Positions 1 to 7,453 of a DNA stretch of 16,480 bases are shown piece by piece. Source of the DNA: an uncultured Erythrobacteraceae bacterium. Lineage in GTDB: Bacteria > Pseudomonadota > Alphaproteobacteria > Sphingomonadales > Sphingomonadaceae. The stretch covers positions 1 to 16,480 of the forward strand of contig CAMLQG010000081.1 in assembly GCA_946482075.1 (NCBI GenBank), in the 5' to 3' direction. Below the pieces are notes generated by a model. The model saw nothing but the letters and a program-made list of their open reading frames with translations, ran no database searches and was not told the DNA's origin. The position numbers and the translations under genes are program-made. The stretch's first letter is position 1; every line of letters starts with the position of its first letter.

Positions 1-1917
1 GTGGAGCGGCGGGTCGAGCAGGCGGATGGTGACCGGCAGGCCGGCCATGATCGCGAAGATATCCCGGAAATCCTTGCGTTGTTCCGGCAGCAACTTGGCC
101 AGCGCCGCGCGGCGGCCCGCCTCGTCGTCCGCCAGGATCATCTGGCGCACGGCGGCGATCCGACTCGCGTCGAAGAACATATGCTCCGTGCGGCACAGCC
201 CCACCCCTTCCGCGCCGAACTGGCGGGCAAGCTGGCAGTCCTTGGGCGTTTCCGCATTGGTGCGCACGCGCATCCGGCGATGGCGGTCGGCCCATTCCAT
301 CAGCGTGGCGAAATCGCCGGCCAGTTCCGGCTCGATCGTCGGCACTTCGCCCGCCATCACTTCGCCGGTGCTGCCGTCCAGCGTGATGCGGTCGCCCTCG
401 CTGAATTCACGTCCGCCGATCTTCAGCGTGCGGCTCGCCATGTCGATCGTGACCGCCGATGCGCCCGAGACGCAGGGTCGGCCCATGCCGCGCGCGACCA
501 CGGCAGCATGGCTCGTCATTCCGCCACGGGCGGTCAGGATGCCCTTCGCCGCATGCATGCCGTGGATGTCCTCCGGGCTGGTCTCCACCCGGACGAGGAT
601 CACTCTGTCGCCGATCGCGGCGCGCTGTTCCGCCGTCTCGGCATCGAGCACGATCGCGCCGGAGGCCGCACCGGGCGAGGCCGGCAGGGCGCGGGTCAGC
701 ACATCGCGCGGGGCCGTGGGATCGAGCGTGGGATGCAGCAACTGGTCCAGCGCCATCGGATCGACGCGCAGGATCGCGGTCCTCTCGTCGATCAGCCCTT
801 CGCCGGCCATGTCCACCGCCATGCGCAGCGCGGCAGTGGCCGTGCGCTTGCCGCTGCGGGTCTGGAGAATCCACAGCTTGCCGCGCTCCACCGTGAACTC
901 GATGTCCTGCATGTCGCGGTAATGACGTTCCAGCAGGTCGAAGACGCGGGCAAGCTCGGCATAGGCCTCGGGCATCGCCTCTTCCATCGAGAGCGGCTTG
1001 GCCCCCGCCCGCTCACGCGCGGCGTGGGTCAGATATTGCGGCGTGCGGATGCCGGCCACGACATCTTCGCCCTGCGCGTTCACCAGCCATTCGCCGAAAT
1101 AGGCGCGCTCCCCGGTTGCCGGATCGCGGGTGAAAGCGACGCCGGTGGCGCTGGTATCGCCCATATTGCCGAAGACCATCGCTTGGACATTGACCGCCGT
1201 GCCCCAGTCACCCGGGATGTCGTTCAGGCGGCGATAGACCTTGGCCCGGTCGGAATCCCAGCTGTCGAACACGGCAGCGATGGCGCCCCAAAGTTGTTCA
1301 AAGACATCCGTGGGGAAAGGCTTGCCAAGCTCCGTCTCGACGATCTTCTTGTATTCCGAGACCAGCACCTTCCAGTGTTCGGCCTGCATATCGACATCGG
1401 CGTAGAAGCCATTGTCTTCCTTGGCCATCTCCAGAGCTTCTTCGAACAGTCCGTGATCGAGGCCGAGCACGACGTCGGAATACATCTGGATGAAGCGGCG
1501 ATAGCTGTCCCAGGCGAAGCGCTCGTCGCCGCTGGTGGCGGCCAGGCCTTCCACCGTCTCGTCATTGAGGCCGAGATTGAGCACCGTGTCCATCATGCCC
1601 GGCATGGAGACTCGCGCACCGGAGCGGACGGAAACGAGCAGCGGATCGGCCGGATCGCCGAATTTCTTGCCCGCTACCCGCTCCACATGGGCGAGCGCTT
1701 TCTCGACGTCGGCCTTCAGCGCATCGTCGAACGCGCCGCCTTCCGCCAGATAGCGCGTGCAGATCTCGGTCGTGATGGTGAAGCCCGGCGGCACCGGCAG
1801 GCCGATGCCCGCCATTTCCGCGAGATTCGCTCCCTTGCCGCCGAGCAGGGTCTTGTCCCTTGCCCGGTCATCATCCTGAACAACTCCCCCGCCGAACTCA
1901 TAGACGGTCTTGTTCAT
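1..1917 (-). CDS. ppdK: Pyruvate, phosphate dikinase, C-terminally cut by the window edge
   Basis: PPDK interconverts pyruvate, ATP and phosphate with PEP, AMP and pyrophosphate in the cytoplasm. In heterotrophic bacteria it usually serves gluconeogenesis or pyrophosphate-linked glycolysis. The 639 visible residues cover the ATP-grasp nucleotide-binding region (LLGGKGANLAEM at about residues 24-35, RSGARVSMPGMMDT near 100-112) and the swivelling phosphohistidine domain with GGMTSHAAVVARGMG. The histidine of that motif is residue 470 and is the expected phosphoryl carrier. The start of the PEP/pyruvate barrel follows (GLCRTEHMFF, then RLLDPPLH at the edge). Full-length family members have about 880-900 residues, so roughly 250 residues, including the barrel's catalytic cysteine, lie outside. 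The ATG at 1917 has an AGGAG six bases upstream. The gene follows glyS on the same strand after 61 bases, so co-transcription is likely. The identification is secure. Confidence 0.97.
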   Translation of the reverse strand, partial: MNKTVYEFGGGVVQDDDRARDKTLLGGKGANLAEMAGIGLPVPPGFTITTEICTRYLAEGGAFDDALKADVEKALAHVERVAGKKFGDPADPLLVSVRSGARVSMPGMMDTVLNLGLNDETVEGLAATSGDERFAWDSYRRFIQMYSDVVLGLDHGLFEEALEMAKEDNGFYADVDMQAEHWKVLVSEYKKIVETELGKPFPTDVFEQLWGAIAAVFDSWDSDRAKVYRRLNDIPGDWGTAVNVQAMVFGNMGDTSATGVAFTRDPATGERAYFGEWLVNAQGEDVVAGIRTPQYLTHAARERAGAKPLSMEEAMPEAYAELARVFDLLERHYRDMQDIEFTVERGKLWILQTRSGKRTATAALRMAVDMAGEGLIDERTAILRVDPMALDQLLHPTLDPTAPRDVLTRALPASPGAASGAIVLDAETAEQRAAIGDRVILVRVETSPEDIHGMHAAKGILTARGGMTSHAAVVARGMGRPCVSGASAVTIDMASRTLKIGGREFSEGDRITLDGSTGEVMAGEVPTIEPELAGDFATLMEWADRHRRMRVRTNAETPKDCQLARQFGAEGVGLCRTEHMFFDASRIAAVRQMILADDEAGRRAALAKLLPEQRKDFRDIFAIMAGLPVTIRLLDPPLH

Positions 1918-1925
1918 CTGAACTC

Positions 1926-1928
1926 CTG
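1926..1928 (-). promoter_or_regulatory. Ribosome binding site of ppdK (core)
   Basis: On the minus strand the bases before the ATG at 1917 read TCAGGAGTTCAG. The AGGAG core lies six bases from the start and fixes the choice of start codon. Confidence 0.7.
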
Positions 1929-1940
1929 AGAAACTTAACA

Positions 1941-1962
1941 GGTTGACACAGTTGACACTGTC
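1941..1962. repeat. Two adjacent GTTGACAC direct repeats in the glyS-ppdK gap
   Basis: The plus strand holds GTTGACAC at 1942-1949 and again at 1951-1958, a period of nine bases. The second copy also takes part in a short inverted repeat, ACAGT/ACTGT, around TGAC. The repeats lie within the 61-base gap between the glyS stop and the ppdK start. They could be an operator or could be chance. The two TTGACA hexamers point toward the antisense of glyS and have no good -10 partner, so I do not call a promoter. Confidence 0.4.
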
Positions 1963-1978
1963 CTGAGGGAGTTAAGGA

Positions 1979-4228
1979 CTACCCCTCGATCCGCGAGAAA
2001 TCGGCTACATTGTGCACTGCAGCACGAAAGCGATCAAGCAGCGCGAGACGGTTTTCGCGCTTAGCCGTATCCTCGTCATTCACGGTGACATTGTCGAAGA
2101 ACGCGTCGATCGGCGCACGCAGGCTGGCGAGTGCGGCCATGGCAGCGGCAAAGTCCTCAGCCTTCACGGCATCGCCCGCGCGGGGCTCGGCAAAATCGAG
2201 CGCATCCATCAATGCCTTTTCCGCGACCTCGGGCGTGTAGGAAAGCGTTTTCTTCGCCTCGAGCCGCGCTGCGACGACGGCTTTCATGTCCGGATCGTCG
2301 ACGACCGCGAGCGGATCTTCCTCGCCCGTATGCGGTTCGAGCGCACCGCCCTGGAAACTTTCCTTCCTGAGGATATTGGCCGCCCGCTTGTAACCGGCGA
2401 GGAGGTTCGCCCCGTCTTCCGTGCCGACGAAGGCCTGGAGCGCATGGACGCGGGCAAGCAGCCGGACGAGATCGTCCTCCCCGCCGAGCGCGAACACCGC
2501 GTCGATCAGGTCGTGGCGAACGCCGGCTTCCTTCTGCTGAACCTTGAGGCGGTCAGCGAAGAAGTCGAGCACTTCGATCGCAGCCCGATCAAGCTTATGC
2601 GCATCGGCTGCATTGCCGGACTGGCCCGCACGATTGGCGAGAGCGCCACGGATCGCAGGCGTCAAGGGAAGGCGCAGTTTGGACCGGCTGATCAGTTCGA
2701 TGCTGCCAAGCGCGGCACGGCGCAGGGCAAATGGATCTTTCGAACCGGTCGGCTTCTGATCGATGCCGAAAAACGCCGCGATCGTATCCAGCTTGTCCGC
2801 CAGTGCCACCGCCACGGTCACCGGGGCGGTCGGCACGTCATCGCCCTGCCCCACCGGCTTGTAGTGATCGCGCACCGCATCGGCCACCGCATCGGACAGG
2901 CCTTCGGCGCGGGCGTAATAGCCACCCATCAGGCCCTGCAATTCGGGGAATTCGCCGACCATTTCGGTGACGAGATCGGCCTTGGCGAGACGGGCGGCCT
3001 GTTCGGCGAGGTCGGCGAGTTCCTCCTGAGTCCCCGCGAAGGCGGGGACCTCGGTCGGTTGCGTGCCAAGGCCTGAGGCCCCCGCCTGCGCGGGGGCTCC
3101 CGTGGAAGTGACGATGCCCTCTTCCACCAGCCAACGAACAAGCTTTGCCACCCGCTCCACCTTGTCGGCCACGGTGCCCAGCTTCTCATGGAAGGTGATC
3201 CGCGAAAGCTTCTCCGCTTGGCGGGCCAGCGGCACCTTGCGATCCTGTTCCCAGAAGAACTTCGCGTCCGAAAGCCGGGCGGCGAGCACTTTCTGGTTCC
3301 CCGCCACGATCGCGGCCCCATCGTCGCGCGCCGCGATGTTCGCCGTGCAGACGAAGGCGTTGGCGAGCTTGCCGGCGCTGTCGCGGCAGATGAAATACTT
3401 CTGGTTGATCCGCGCAGTCAGCTGGATCACTTCTTCCGGCACTTCGAGGAATGCGGAATCGAAGCGGCCGAGCAGCGGCACCGGCCATTCGGTGAGGCCG
3501 GCATTTTCCACCACCAGCCCTTCATCCTCGACCAGTTCGAGCCCCGCATCGCGCGCGGCCTGGGCGGCGTTGGCGCGAATCAGCGCCTCGCGTTCCGCGT
3601 GATCCACGATCACATGGCAGGCACGCAGCTTTTCCTGGTAATCCTCGGCCGAACCGATGGTGATCTCGCCCGGGCAATGGAAACGGTGGCCGAGCGTCGC
3701 GTAGCCGGATGTGAGTCCGGCAGCTTGGCATTCCACCAGATCCTCGCCGAAGATCGCGACGATGCCCGACAGCGGGCGCACCCAGCGCGGGCTTTCGGTG
3801 GAGATCGAAGCCTTGCCCCAGCGCATCGATTTCGGCCACGGAAAGGTGCGGATGATCGCCGGGATGGCGTCCGCCAGCACGTCCTTCACCGCGCGTCCGG
3901 GCTTTTCCACCACGGCGTAATAGACACCATCACGCTCTTCGAGCCGGTCCTGCGTGAGGCCGGTTTTGCGCAGGAAGCCTTCCAGCGCCTGCGGCGGCGC
4001 GGAGGAACGCGGGCCCTTGGTCTCCTCGCTCACCGCCTCGGTCGCGGCAGGCAGGCCACGCGCGATCAGCGCCAGGCGGCGCGGCGTGGACCAGGTGGTG
4101 ATGGCGCCGGGCGTGACCCCAGCGGCGGACAGCTGCTCGCGAAACAGCTTCTCCAGATCGGCGCGTGCGCCTTTCTGCATGCGGGCAGGAATTTCCTCGC
4201 AGCGGAGCTCAAGGAGGAAATCAGTCAT
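1979..4228 (-). CDS. glyS: Glycyl-tRNA synthetase beta subunit, with an in-frame palindromic-repeat insertion
   Basis: This is the beta subunit of the alpha2beta2 bacterial glycyl-tRNA synthetase, which attaches glycine to tRNA-Gly. The beta chain provides tRNA recognition. The protein opens MTDFLLELRCEEIPARM, typical of GlyS, has the conserved MRWGK region near residue 135, and ends with a helical anticodon-binding domain (about 640-749, with LRAPIDAFFDNVTVN at 703-717). At 749 residues it is longer than the E. coli form (689). Part of the excess is a low-complexity stretch at about 373-401 encoded by two GC-rich palindromes (3030-3097), which sits where family members have a short linker before the helix ending in KADLVTEMVGEF. 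An in-frame ATG exists 39 bases upstream, but the ATG at 4228 is preceded by GGAGGAAATC and matches the family N-terminus. glyQ lies upstream and ppdK downstream. Confidence 0.97.
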   Translation of the reverse strand: MTDFLLELRCEEIPARMQKGARADLEKLFREQLSAAGVTPGAITTWSTPRRLALIARGLPAATEAVSEETKGPRSSAPPQALEGFLRKTGLTQDRLEERDGVYYAVVEKPGRAVKDVLADAIPAIIRTFPWPKSMRWGKASISTESPRWVRPLSGIVAIFGEDLVECQAAGLTSGYATLGHRFHCPGEITIGSAEDYQEKLRACHVIVDHAEREALIRANAAQAARDAGLELVEDEGLVVENAGLTEWPVPLLGRFDSAFLEVPEEVIQLTARINQKYFICRDSAGKLANAFVCTANIAARDDGAAIVAGNQKVLAARLSDAKFFWEQDRKVPLARQAEKLSRITFHEKLGTVADKVERVAKLVRWLVEEGIVTSTGAPAQAGASGLGTQPTEVPAFAGTQEELADLAEQAARLAKADLVTEMVGEFPELQGLMGGYYARAEGLSDAVADAVRDHYKPVGQGDDVPTAPVTVAVALADKLDTIAAFFGIDQKPTGSKDPFALRRAALGSIELISRSKLRLPLTPAIRGALANRAGQSGNAADAHKLDRAAIEVLDFFADRLKVQQKEAGVRHDLIDAVFALGGEDDLVRLLARVHALQAFVGTEDGANLLAGYKRAANILRKESFQGGALEPHTGEEDPLAVVDDPDMKAVVAARLEAKKTLSYTPEVAEKALMDALDFAEPRAGDAVKAEDFAAAMAALASLRAPIDAFFDNVTVNDEDTAKRENRLALLDRFRAAVHNVADFSRIEG
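3030..3097. repeat. Pair of palindromic repeat hairpins inside the glyS coding sequence
   Basis: GTCCCCGCGAAGGCGGGGAC at 3030-3049 forms an 8-bp stem with a GAAG loop. A second perfect 8-bp stem (GCCCCCGC/GCGGGGGC, loop CTGC) lies at 3078-3097. On the coding (minus) strand these give VPAFAGT (GlyS residues 394-400) and APAQAGA (about 378-384), joined by a Ser/Gly/Thr/Pro linker. The first unit shares the GCGAAGGC core and TCCC/GGGA arms with the intergenic repeats at 4329-4352 and 5348-5438. One stem pair is exchanged from A-T to C-G, which suggests one repeat family. Reading frame is kept. Confidence 0.8.
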
Positions 4229-4310
4229 GATTTCCTCCGCAGCCCCAGTCCTTCGGCTGGCTGCCAAGGCAGCCGCTCAGGATAAACTGCCCTCCGGGCA
4301 GGCTGGGGCC
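4229..4310 (-). promoter_or_regulatory. Predicted three-way RNA junction abutting the glyS ribosome binding site
   Basis: In the minus-strand transcript, GCCCCAG (4309-4303) can pair with CTGGGGC (4248-4242). This encloses two perfect hairpins: CTGCCC-GGA-GGGCAG (4301-4287) and GGCTGCC-TT-GGCAGCC (4274-4259). Three bases after the closing stem comes GGAGGAAATC and the glyS ATG at 4228. The spacer also contains TCCT/AGGA arms like those of common dispersed bacterial repeats. The fold is read directly from complementarity. A role in setting GlyS output relative to GlyQ is inference, and the element may simply be a mobile palindromic repeat. Confidence 0.5.
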
Positions 4311-4328
4311 TCGTGCTCGACCATGAGA

Positions 4329-4352
4329 GATCCCAACCTTCGCTGGGATGAC
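4329..4352. repeat. Short palindromic repeat in the glyQ-glyS gap
   Basis: The plus strand has ATCCCA (4330-4335) and TGGGAT (4344-4349) around ACCTTCGC, followed by GAC. It matches the right-hand half of the repeat at 5348-5438 (CCTTCGCTGGGATGGCG), and differs by one base from a longer perfect palindrome. It lies between the glyQ stop (4370) and the three-way junction upstream of glyS. Confidence 0.7.
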
Positions 4353-4369
4353 GGAATTGGTGCATCCGC

Positions 4370-5269
4370 TCATACCGTCCATCCCGGGAACTTCGCGACC
4401 CATTCCGCCTCGTTCTTCTCGATCCAGGCCTGGCATGATCCCTTGGCGAGATCGCGCACGCGGCCGATATAGCTGGCGCGTTCCTGCACGCTGATCACGC
4501 CGCGCGCCTGCAACAGGTTGAACAGGTGGCTGGCTTCGATCGTCTGGTCATAGGCGGCGAGCGGAATCTTCGCTTCGATGCAGCGCTGGGCCTCGGCTTC
4601 CGCATGCTGGAAGCCCTTGAAGAGCTGTTCGGTGTCCGCGATCTCGAAATTGTATTTCGAGAGTTCCTGCTCGTTGCGCAGGAAGACGTCCCCATAGGTC
4701 ACACCGGAATCGTTGAAGGCGAGATCGTAGACGTTGTCGACGCCCTGGATATACATCGCCAGGCGTTCGAGCCCGTAGGTCAGCTCGCCCGCCACCGGCT
4801 TGCAGTCGAACCCGCCGACCTGCTGGAAATAGGTGAACTGGGTCACTTCCATCCCGTCGCACCAGACTTCCCAGCCCAGCCCCCAGGCGCCCAGCGTGGG
4901 GCTTTCCCAGTCATCCTCCACGAAGCGGATATCGTGCGCCAGCGGATCGACTCCGATCGCGGCGAGGCTTTCGAGATAGAGTTCCTGCAGGTTTTCCGGG
5001 TTTGGCTTCAGGATCACCTGGTACTGGTAGTAGTGCTGCAGGCGGTTGGGGTTCTCGCCATAGCGGCCATCGGTCGGGCGGCGAGAGGGCTGTACATAGG
5101 CGGCTTTCCACGGTTCCGGCCCGAGCGCGCGCAAGGTGGTCGCCGGGTGGAACGTGCCCGCGCCCATCCGCATGTCATAGGGCTGCAGGATCAGGCAGCC
5201 CTTCGCGCTCCAATAGGAATGGAGCGTGAGGATCATCTCCTGAAAGCTCAGAGTACCGTCCCTTTTCAT
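4370..5269 (-). CDS. glyQ: Glycyl-tRNA synthetase alpha subunit
   Basis: This is the catalytic alpha subunit of the heterotetrameric bacterial glycyl-tRNA synthetase, a class II enzyme that makes glycyl-adenylate and charges tRNA-Gly together with GlyS. The 299-residue protein is near the family's usual length (about 300). It carries the expected blocks in order: [72 protein letters not shown] and [16 protein letters not shown]. The frame stays open upstream, but the ATG at 5269 aligns with the family N-terminus ([16 protein letters not shown]). No Shine-Dalgarno sequence precedes it. A candidate promoter would place the transcript start on or next to the ATG. glyS follows after a 141-base gap rich in palindromes. 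Confidence 0.97.
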   Translation of the reverse strand: MKRDGTLSFQEMILTLHSYWSAKGCLILQPYDMRMGAGTFHPATTLRALGPEPWKAAYVQPSRRPTDGRYGENPNRLQHYYQYQVILKPNPENLQELYLESLAAIGVDPLAHDIRFVEDDWESPTLGAWGLGWEVWCDGMEVTQFTYFQQVGGFDCKPVAGELTYGLERLAMYIQGVDNVYDLAFNDSGVTYGDVFLRNEQELSKYNFEIADTEQLFKGFQHAEAEAQRCIEAKIPLAAYDQTIEASHLFNLLQARGVISVQERASYIGRVRDLAKGSCQAWIEKNEAEWVAKFPGWTV

Positions 5270-5276
5270 GGGCCGC

Positions 5277-5305
5277 GCAATGGCCGATGGGCGGGGATGG
5301 GTCAA
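5277..5305 (-). promoter_or_regulatory. Candidate glyQ promoter that would give a leaderless mRNA
   Basis: On the minus strand TTGACC (5305-5300) is followed after 17 bases by CATTGC (5282-5277), and seven bases later comes the A of the glyQ ATG (5269). The -35 is good and the -10 weak, as is common in GC-rich alphaproteobacteria. The absence of a Shine-Dalgarno sequence fits leaderless initiation. This is inference from spacing only. Confidence 0.35.
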
Positions 5306-5347
5306 GCGGAGGCTGCCCGCCCCAAACTCCGTCATCCGGAGCCCCCC

Positions 5348-5438
5348 GTCATCCCAACCCCCTTCCGTCAGCGAAGGCTGGGATCTGGATCGGCTTGGCG
5401 TGTCCTCGGAAAAGATCCAAGCCTTCGCTGGGATGGCG
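5348..5438. repeat. Composite palindromic repeat between glyQ and the TraB/GumN pair
   Basis: This is two facing copies of the GCGAAGGC-core repeat. AGCGAAGGCTGGGATC near 5370-5385 matches the reverse complement of 5414-5430 (AGCGAAGGCTTGGATC) at 15 of 16 positions. Inside lies an exact inverted repeat, GGCTTGG (5392-5398) and CCAAGCC (5417-5423). The element occupies much of the 230-base divergent gap 5270-5499. The rest of that gap holds the candidate glyQ promoter, a second CCGTCATCC at 5330-5338, and a small GCAAC/GTTGC hairpin at 5470-5484. Confidence 0.7.
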
Positions 5439-5499
5439 AGTGGGTTCGAGTTTCCCCGTTCACCTTGATGCAACCGCCCGTTGCGCACACATCGTGCCC

Positions 5500-6438
5500 A
5501 TGATCCGGCTCCTCAAACGAATCGCGCGCGCTTTCGGCGCCGGTGCGATCGCCCTCGCCTCGCCCGCCGCAGCCGACCAGCCTGCCGCCAGCGGCCTCAC
5601 CGTCGAGAATTCCGGCGGGCACCTCGTCGTCGAAGGCGACAAGGCCGGCCCGGCGCTGTGGAAGGTGTCGGACGAGGATACGACGATCTACCTCTTCGGC
5701 ACTCTTCATGCCCTTCCGGGCGGACTGCCATGGCTGGACGGCAAGCTTGCCCAGGCGATCGATTCGGCCGACGAACTGGTGACGGAAGTCGATCTGTCCT
5801 CACAGGCCGCGTTGCAGAAGAGCCTGCTCCAGAAGGGGGCCTTGCCGGCCGGACAGACGCTGCGCAGCATGATGAAGCCCAAGGAGCGCGCGGATTTCGA
5901 ACAGGTGCTGGCAGCGGCGGGACTTCCGCCCCAGGCGCTCGATCGGATGAAGCCGTGGAGCGCGGGGCTGATGCTCTCCCTCCTGCCGATCATGAAGGGC
6001 GGTTTCTCGCCAGAAGCGGGCGTGGAACAGGTGCTCAACAGCCGCCTCGCCTCCACCAAGCGCCGGGACGCGCTCGAAACGGTCGACTTCCAGCTCGACC
6101 TGTTCGACACGCTGCCGATGGACGCACAGCTCAAATATCTCGGCGAAGTGGTGAAAAGCGCGCCGGAACAGCTTAATTCATTGAACGCCATGCTGGCCGA
6201 ATGGCTGAAAGGCGATGCGGAAGGGCTGGCGGAATTGATGAATTCCGGCGACGACGATCCGCAATTCGCCGAACGCCTGCTCTATTCCCGCAATCGCAAC
6301 TGGGCCGACTGGATCCAGCAAAGGCTCGCAAAGCCGGGCACGGTGTTCATGGCGGTGGGTGCGGGCCATCTGGCGGGCAAGAAGAGCGTGCAGGACGTGC
6401 TGGCCTCTCGCGGCATAGCCAGTTCCCGCGTGCAATGA
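5500..6438 (+). CDS. TraB/GumN family protein, secreted
   Basis: The 312-residue protein starts with a signal peptide (basic [10 protein letters not shown], then a hydrophobic stretch to SPAAA, likely cut before DQ at about residue 26), so it should be periplasmic. The mature part has the family's two hallmark blocks: [12 protein letters not shown] at residues 64-75, and VGAGHLAG at 286-293 near the C-terminus. TraB/GumN (PF01963) members are thought to resemble metal-dependent proteases of the Tiki type, but the bacterial proteins are mostly uncharacterised, so I do not assign an activity. The ATG at 5500 follows the divergent spacer with no clear ribosome binding site. A GTG six bases upstream is an alternative start. 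The stop overlaps the start of the next, paralogous gene by four bases, so the two are almost certainly one operon. Confidence 0.88.
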   Translation: MIRLLKRIARAFGAGAIALASPAAADQPAASGLTVENSGGHLVVEGDKAGPALWKVSDEDTTIYLFGTLHALPGGLPWLDGKLAQAIDSADELVTEVDLSSQAALQKSLLQKGALPAGQTLRSMMKPKERADFEQVLAAAGLPPQALDRMKPWSAGLMLSLLPIMKGGFSPEAGVEQVLNSRLASTKRRDALETVDFQLDLFDTLPMDAQLKYLGEVVKSAPEQLNSLNAMLAEWLKGDAEGLAELMNSGDDDPQFAERLLYSRNRNWADWIQQRLAKPGTVFMAVGAGHLAGKKSVQDVLASRGIASSRVQ

Positions 6439-7304
6439 TGTTCCGCATCCTGCTGGCGCTGTCCGGCGCGCTGCTGCTCGCCGCTTGCGGCGTGCGTGAG
6501 AAAGGCTCGCCGCCCAAGCCGGCGCTGTGGGAAGTGAGCGGGCCGAAGGGAGAGCGGGGCTGGCTGTTCGGCACGATCCATTCGCTGCCCGACGGAATGC
6601 TCTGGCGTACGAAGAAGCTTGATGCGGCGCTGGCGCAGTCGGACCGCCTGGTGCTGGAGATCGCGACGCTGGATGATCGTGCGGCGCTGGAGAAGATCTT
6701 CAACAGCCTTGGCCGGACGCCGGGCCAGATGCCTCTGTCGCAGCGCGTGGCGGTCAAGAACCGCGTCGCTCTCGCCGGGCTGCTGGACGATGCCGCCATG
6801 CTGGACACCGATTTCCGCGATGTGGAGACCTGGGCGGCCGCGCTGATCATCGCCCAGAGCGCCAATAAGGGCCGCTCTGAAAACGGCGTCGACCGGGCAT
6901 TGATGAAGCTCGAAGCCGGTAAGCCGGTGCTGGAACTGGAAGGCGCGCGACGGCAGCTAGGCGTGTTCGATGCCCTGCCCGAGCGCGATCAGCGCAATCT
7001 GCTGGACGCCGTTCTGGCCGATGCCGGCAAGATGGAAGCGAACGAGCGGCAACTCACCCGCTACTGGCGCGACGGCAACATGATCGCGATTACGCGCGAG
7101 ACGAAGAGCGGCATGCTGGCCGACAAGGAACTGCGTGAAGCGTTGTTGGTGGGCCGCAACCGGGCATGGACGGGGCAGGTCGAAGTGATGCTGGGCAAGG
7201 GATGGAAGCCGTTCGTGGCCGTGGGCGCGGCGCATCTCGCCGGGCCGGACGGCGTGCCGGCGATGCTGGAGAAGAAAGGCTGGAAGGTGAAACGGGTGCA
7301 GTAA
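6435..7304 (+). CDS. TraB/GumN family lipoprotein
   Basis: The 289-residue protein opens with a lipoprotein signal: [18 protein letters not shown], lipobox L-A-A-C with the lipidated cysteine at residue 18. The family blocks are WLFGTIHSLPDG (residues 43-54) and VGAAHLAGPDGV near the C-terminus (histidine at 267). The layout matches the preceding protein along its whole length, from LWxVS near the N-terminus to a final RVQ, so the pair probably arose by tandem duplication and diverged. Its ATG overlaps the upstream TGA as ATGA, which indicates translational coupling. A second ATG at 6438 is equally possible. The residue after the cysteine is glycine rather than aspartate, so outer-membrane sorting would be expected under the E. 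coli rule. The activity is unknown. The gene ends eight bases before a palindromic repeat. Confidence 0.88.
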   Translation: MMFRILLALSGALLLAACGVREKGSPPKPALWEVSGPKGERGWLFGTIHSLPDGMLWRTKKLDAALAQSDRLVLEIATLDDRAALEKIFNSLGRTPGQMPLSQRVAVKNRVALAGLLDDAAMLDTDFRDVETWAAALIIAQSANKGRSENGVDRALMKLEAGKPVLELEGARRQLGVFDALPERDQRNLLDAVLADAGKMEANERQLTRYWRDGNMIAITRETKSGMLADKELREALLVGRNRAWTGQVEVMLGKGWKPFVAVGAAHLAGPDGVPAMLEKKGWKVKRVQ

Positions 7305-7311
7305 CCTCGTC

Positions 7312-7401
7312 GTCATTGCGAGGACCGAAGGTCCGCGGCAATCCAGAGTCCGGCTTGCGACGTTCTGGATTGCTTCGCGGCCGATGGCCGCTCGCAATGA
7401 C
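7312..7401. repeat. Palindromic dispersed repeat, copy A (upstream of rplY)
   Basis: The 90-base element is bounded by GTCATTGCGAG and CTCGCAATGAC. It contains GGACC-GAA-GGTCC near its left end, GGCAATCCA / TGGATTGC arms, and GCGGCC-GAT-GGCCGC near its right end. It resembles a repeat type found in many alphaproteobacteria. Its first 34 bases are identical to the reverse complement of copy B at 8820-8901. It follows the second TraB/GumN gene closely and may act as that operon's 3' end. Confidence 0.88.
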
Positions 7402-7417
7402 GGCGGGACGCGCGAAG

Positions 7418-7445
7418 CTTGCCTTCGCGCCCGTTTCCCTATAGG
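7418..7445 (+). promoter_or_regulatory. rplY: Candidate rplY promoter
   Basis: CTTGCC at 7418-7423 and TATAGG at 7440-7445 are separated by 16 bases and lie just downstream of repeat copy A. Transcription would start near 7452, giving a leader of about 75 bases that carries the hairpin at 7454-7492. The hexamers fit alphaproteobacterial housekeeping promoters only loosely. Confidence 0.4.
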
Positions 7446-7453
7446 GGCGCGCG

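Noticed and set aside
1..1929. Long plus-strand open frame opposite ppdK
   Set aside because: It is the mirror of the ppdK codons in GC-rich DNA. Its translation is Arg/His/Gly-rich without domains, while the minus strand encodes a full set of PPDK motifs.
1943..1957. Two TTGACA hexamers as plus-strand promoters
   Set aside because: No acceptable -10 lies at 16-18 bases, and no plus-strand gene lies downstream.
5465..5493. TTGATG-17-CACATC as promoter of the first TraB/GumN gene
   Set aside because: The spacing would also give a leaderless start at 5500, but the -10 is too poor to support a call.
2012..5503. Plus-strand open frames of 325-365 codons opposite glyS and glyQ
   Set aside because: They lie antisense to two secure synthetase genes, and show no ribosome binding sites and no recognisable motifs.
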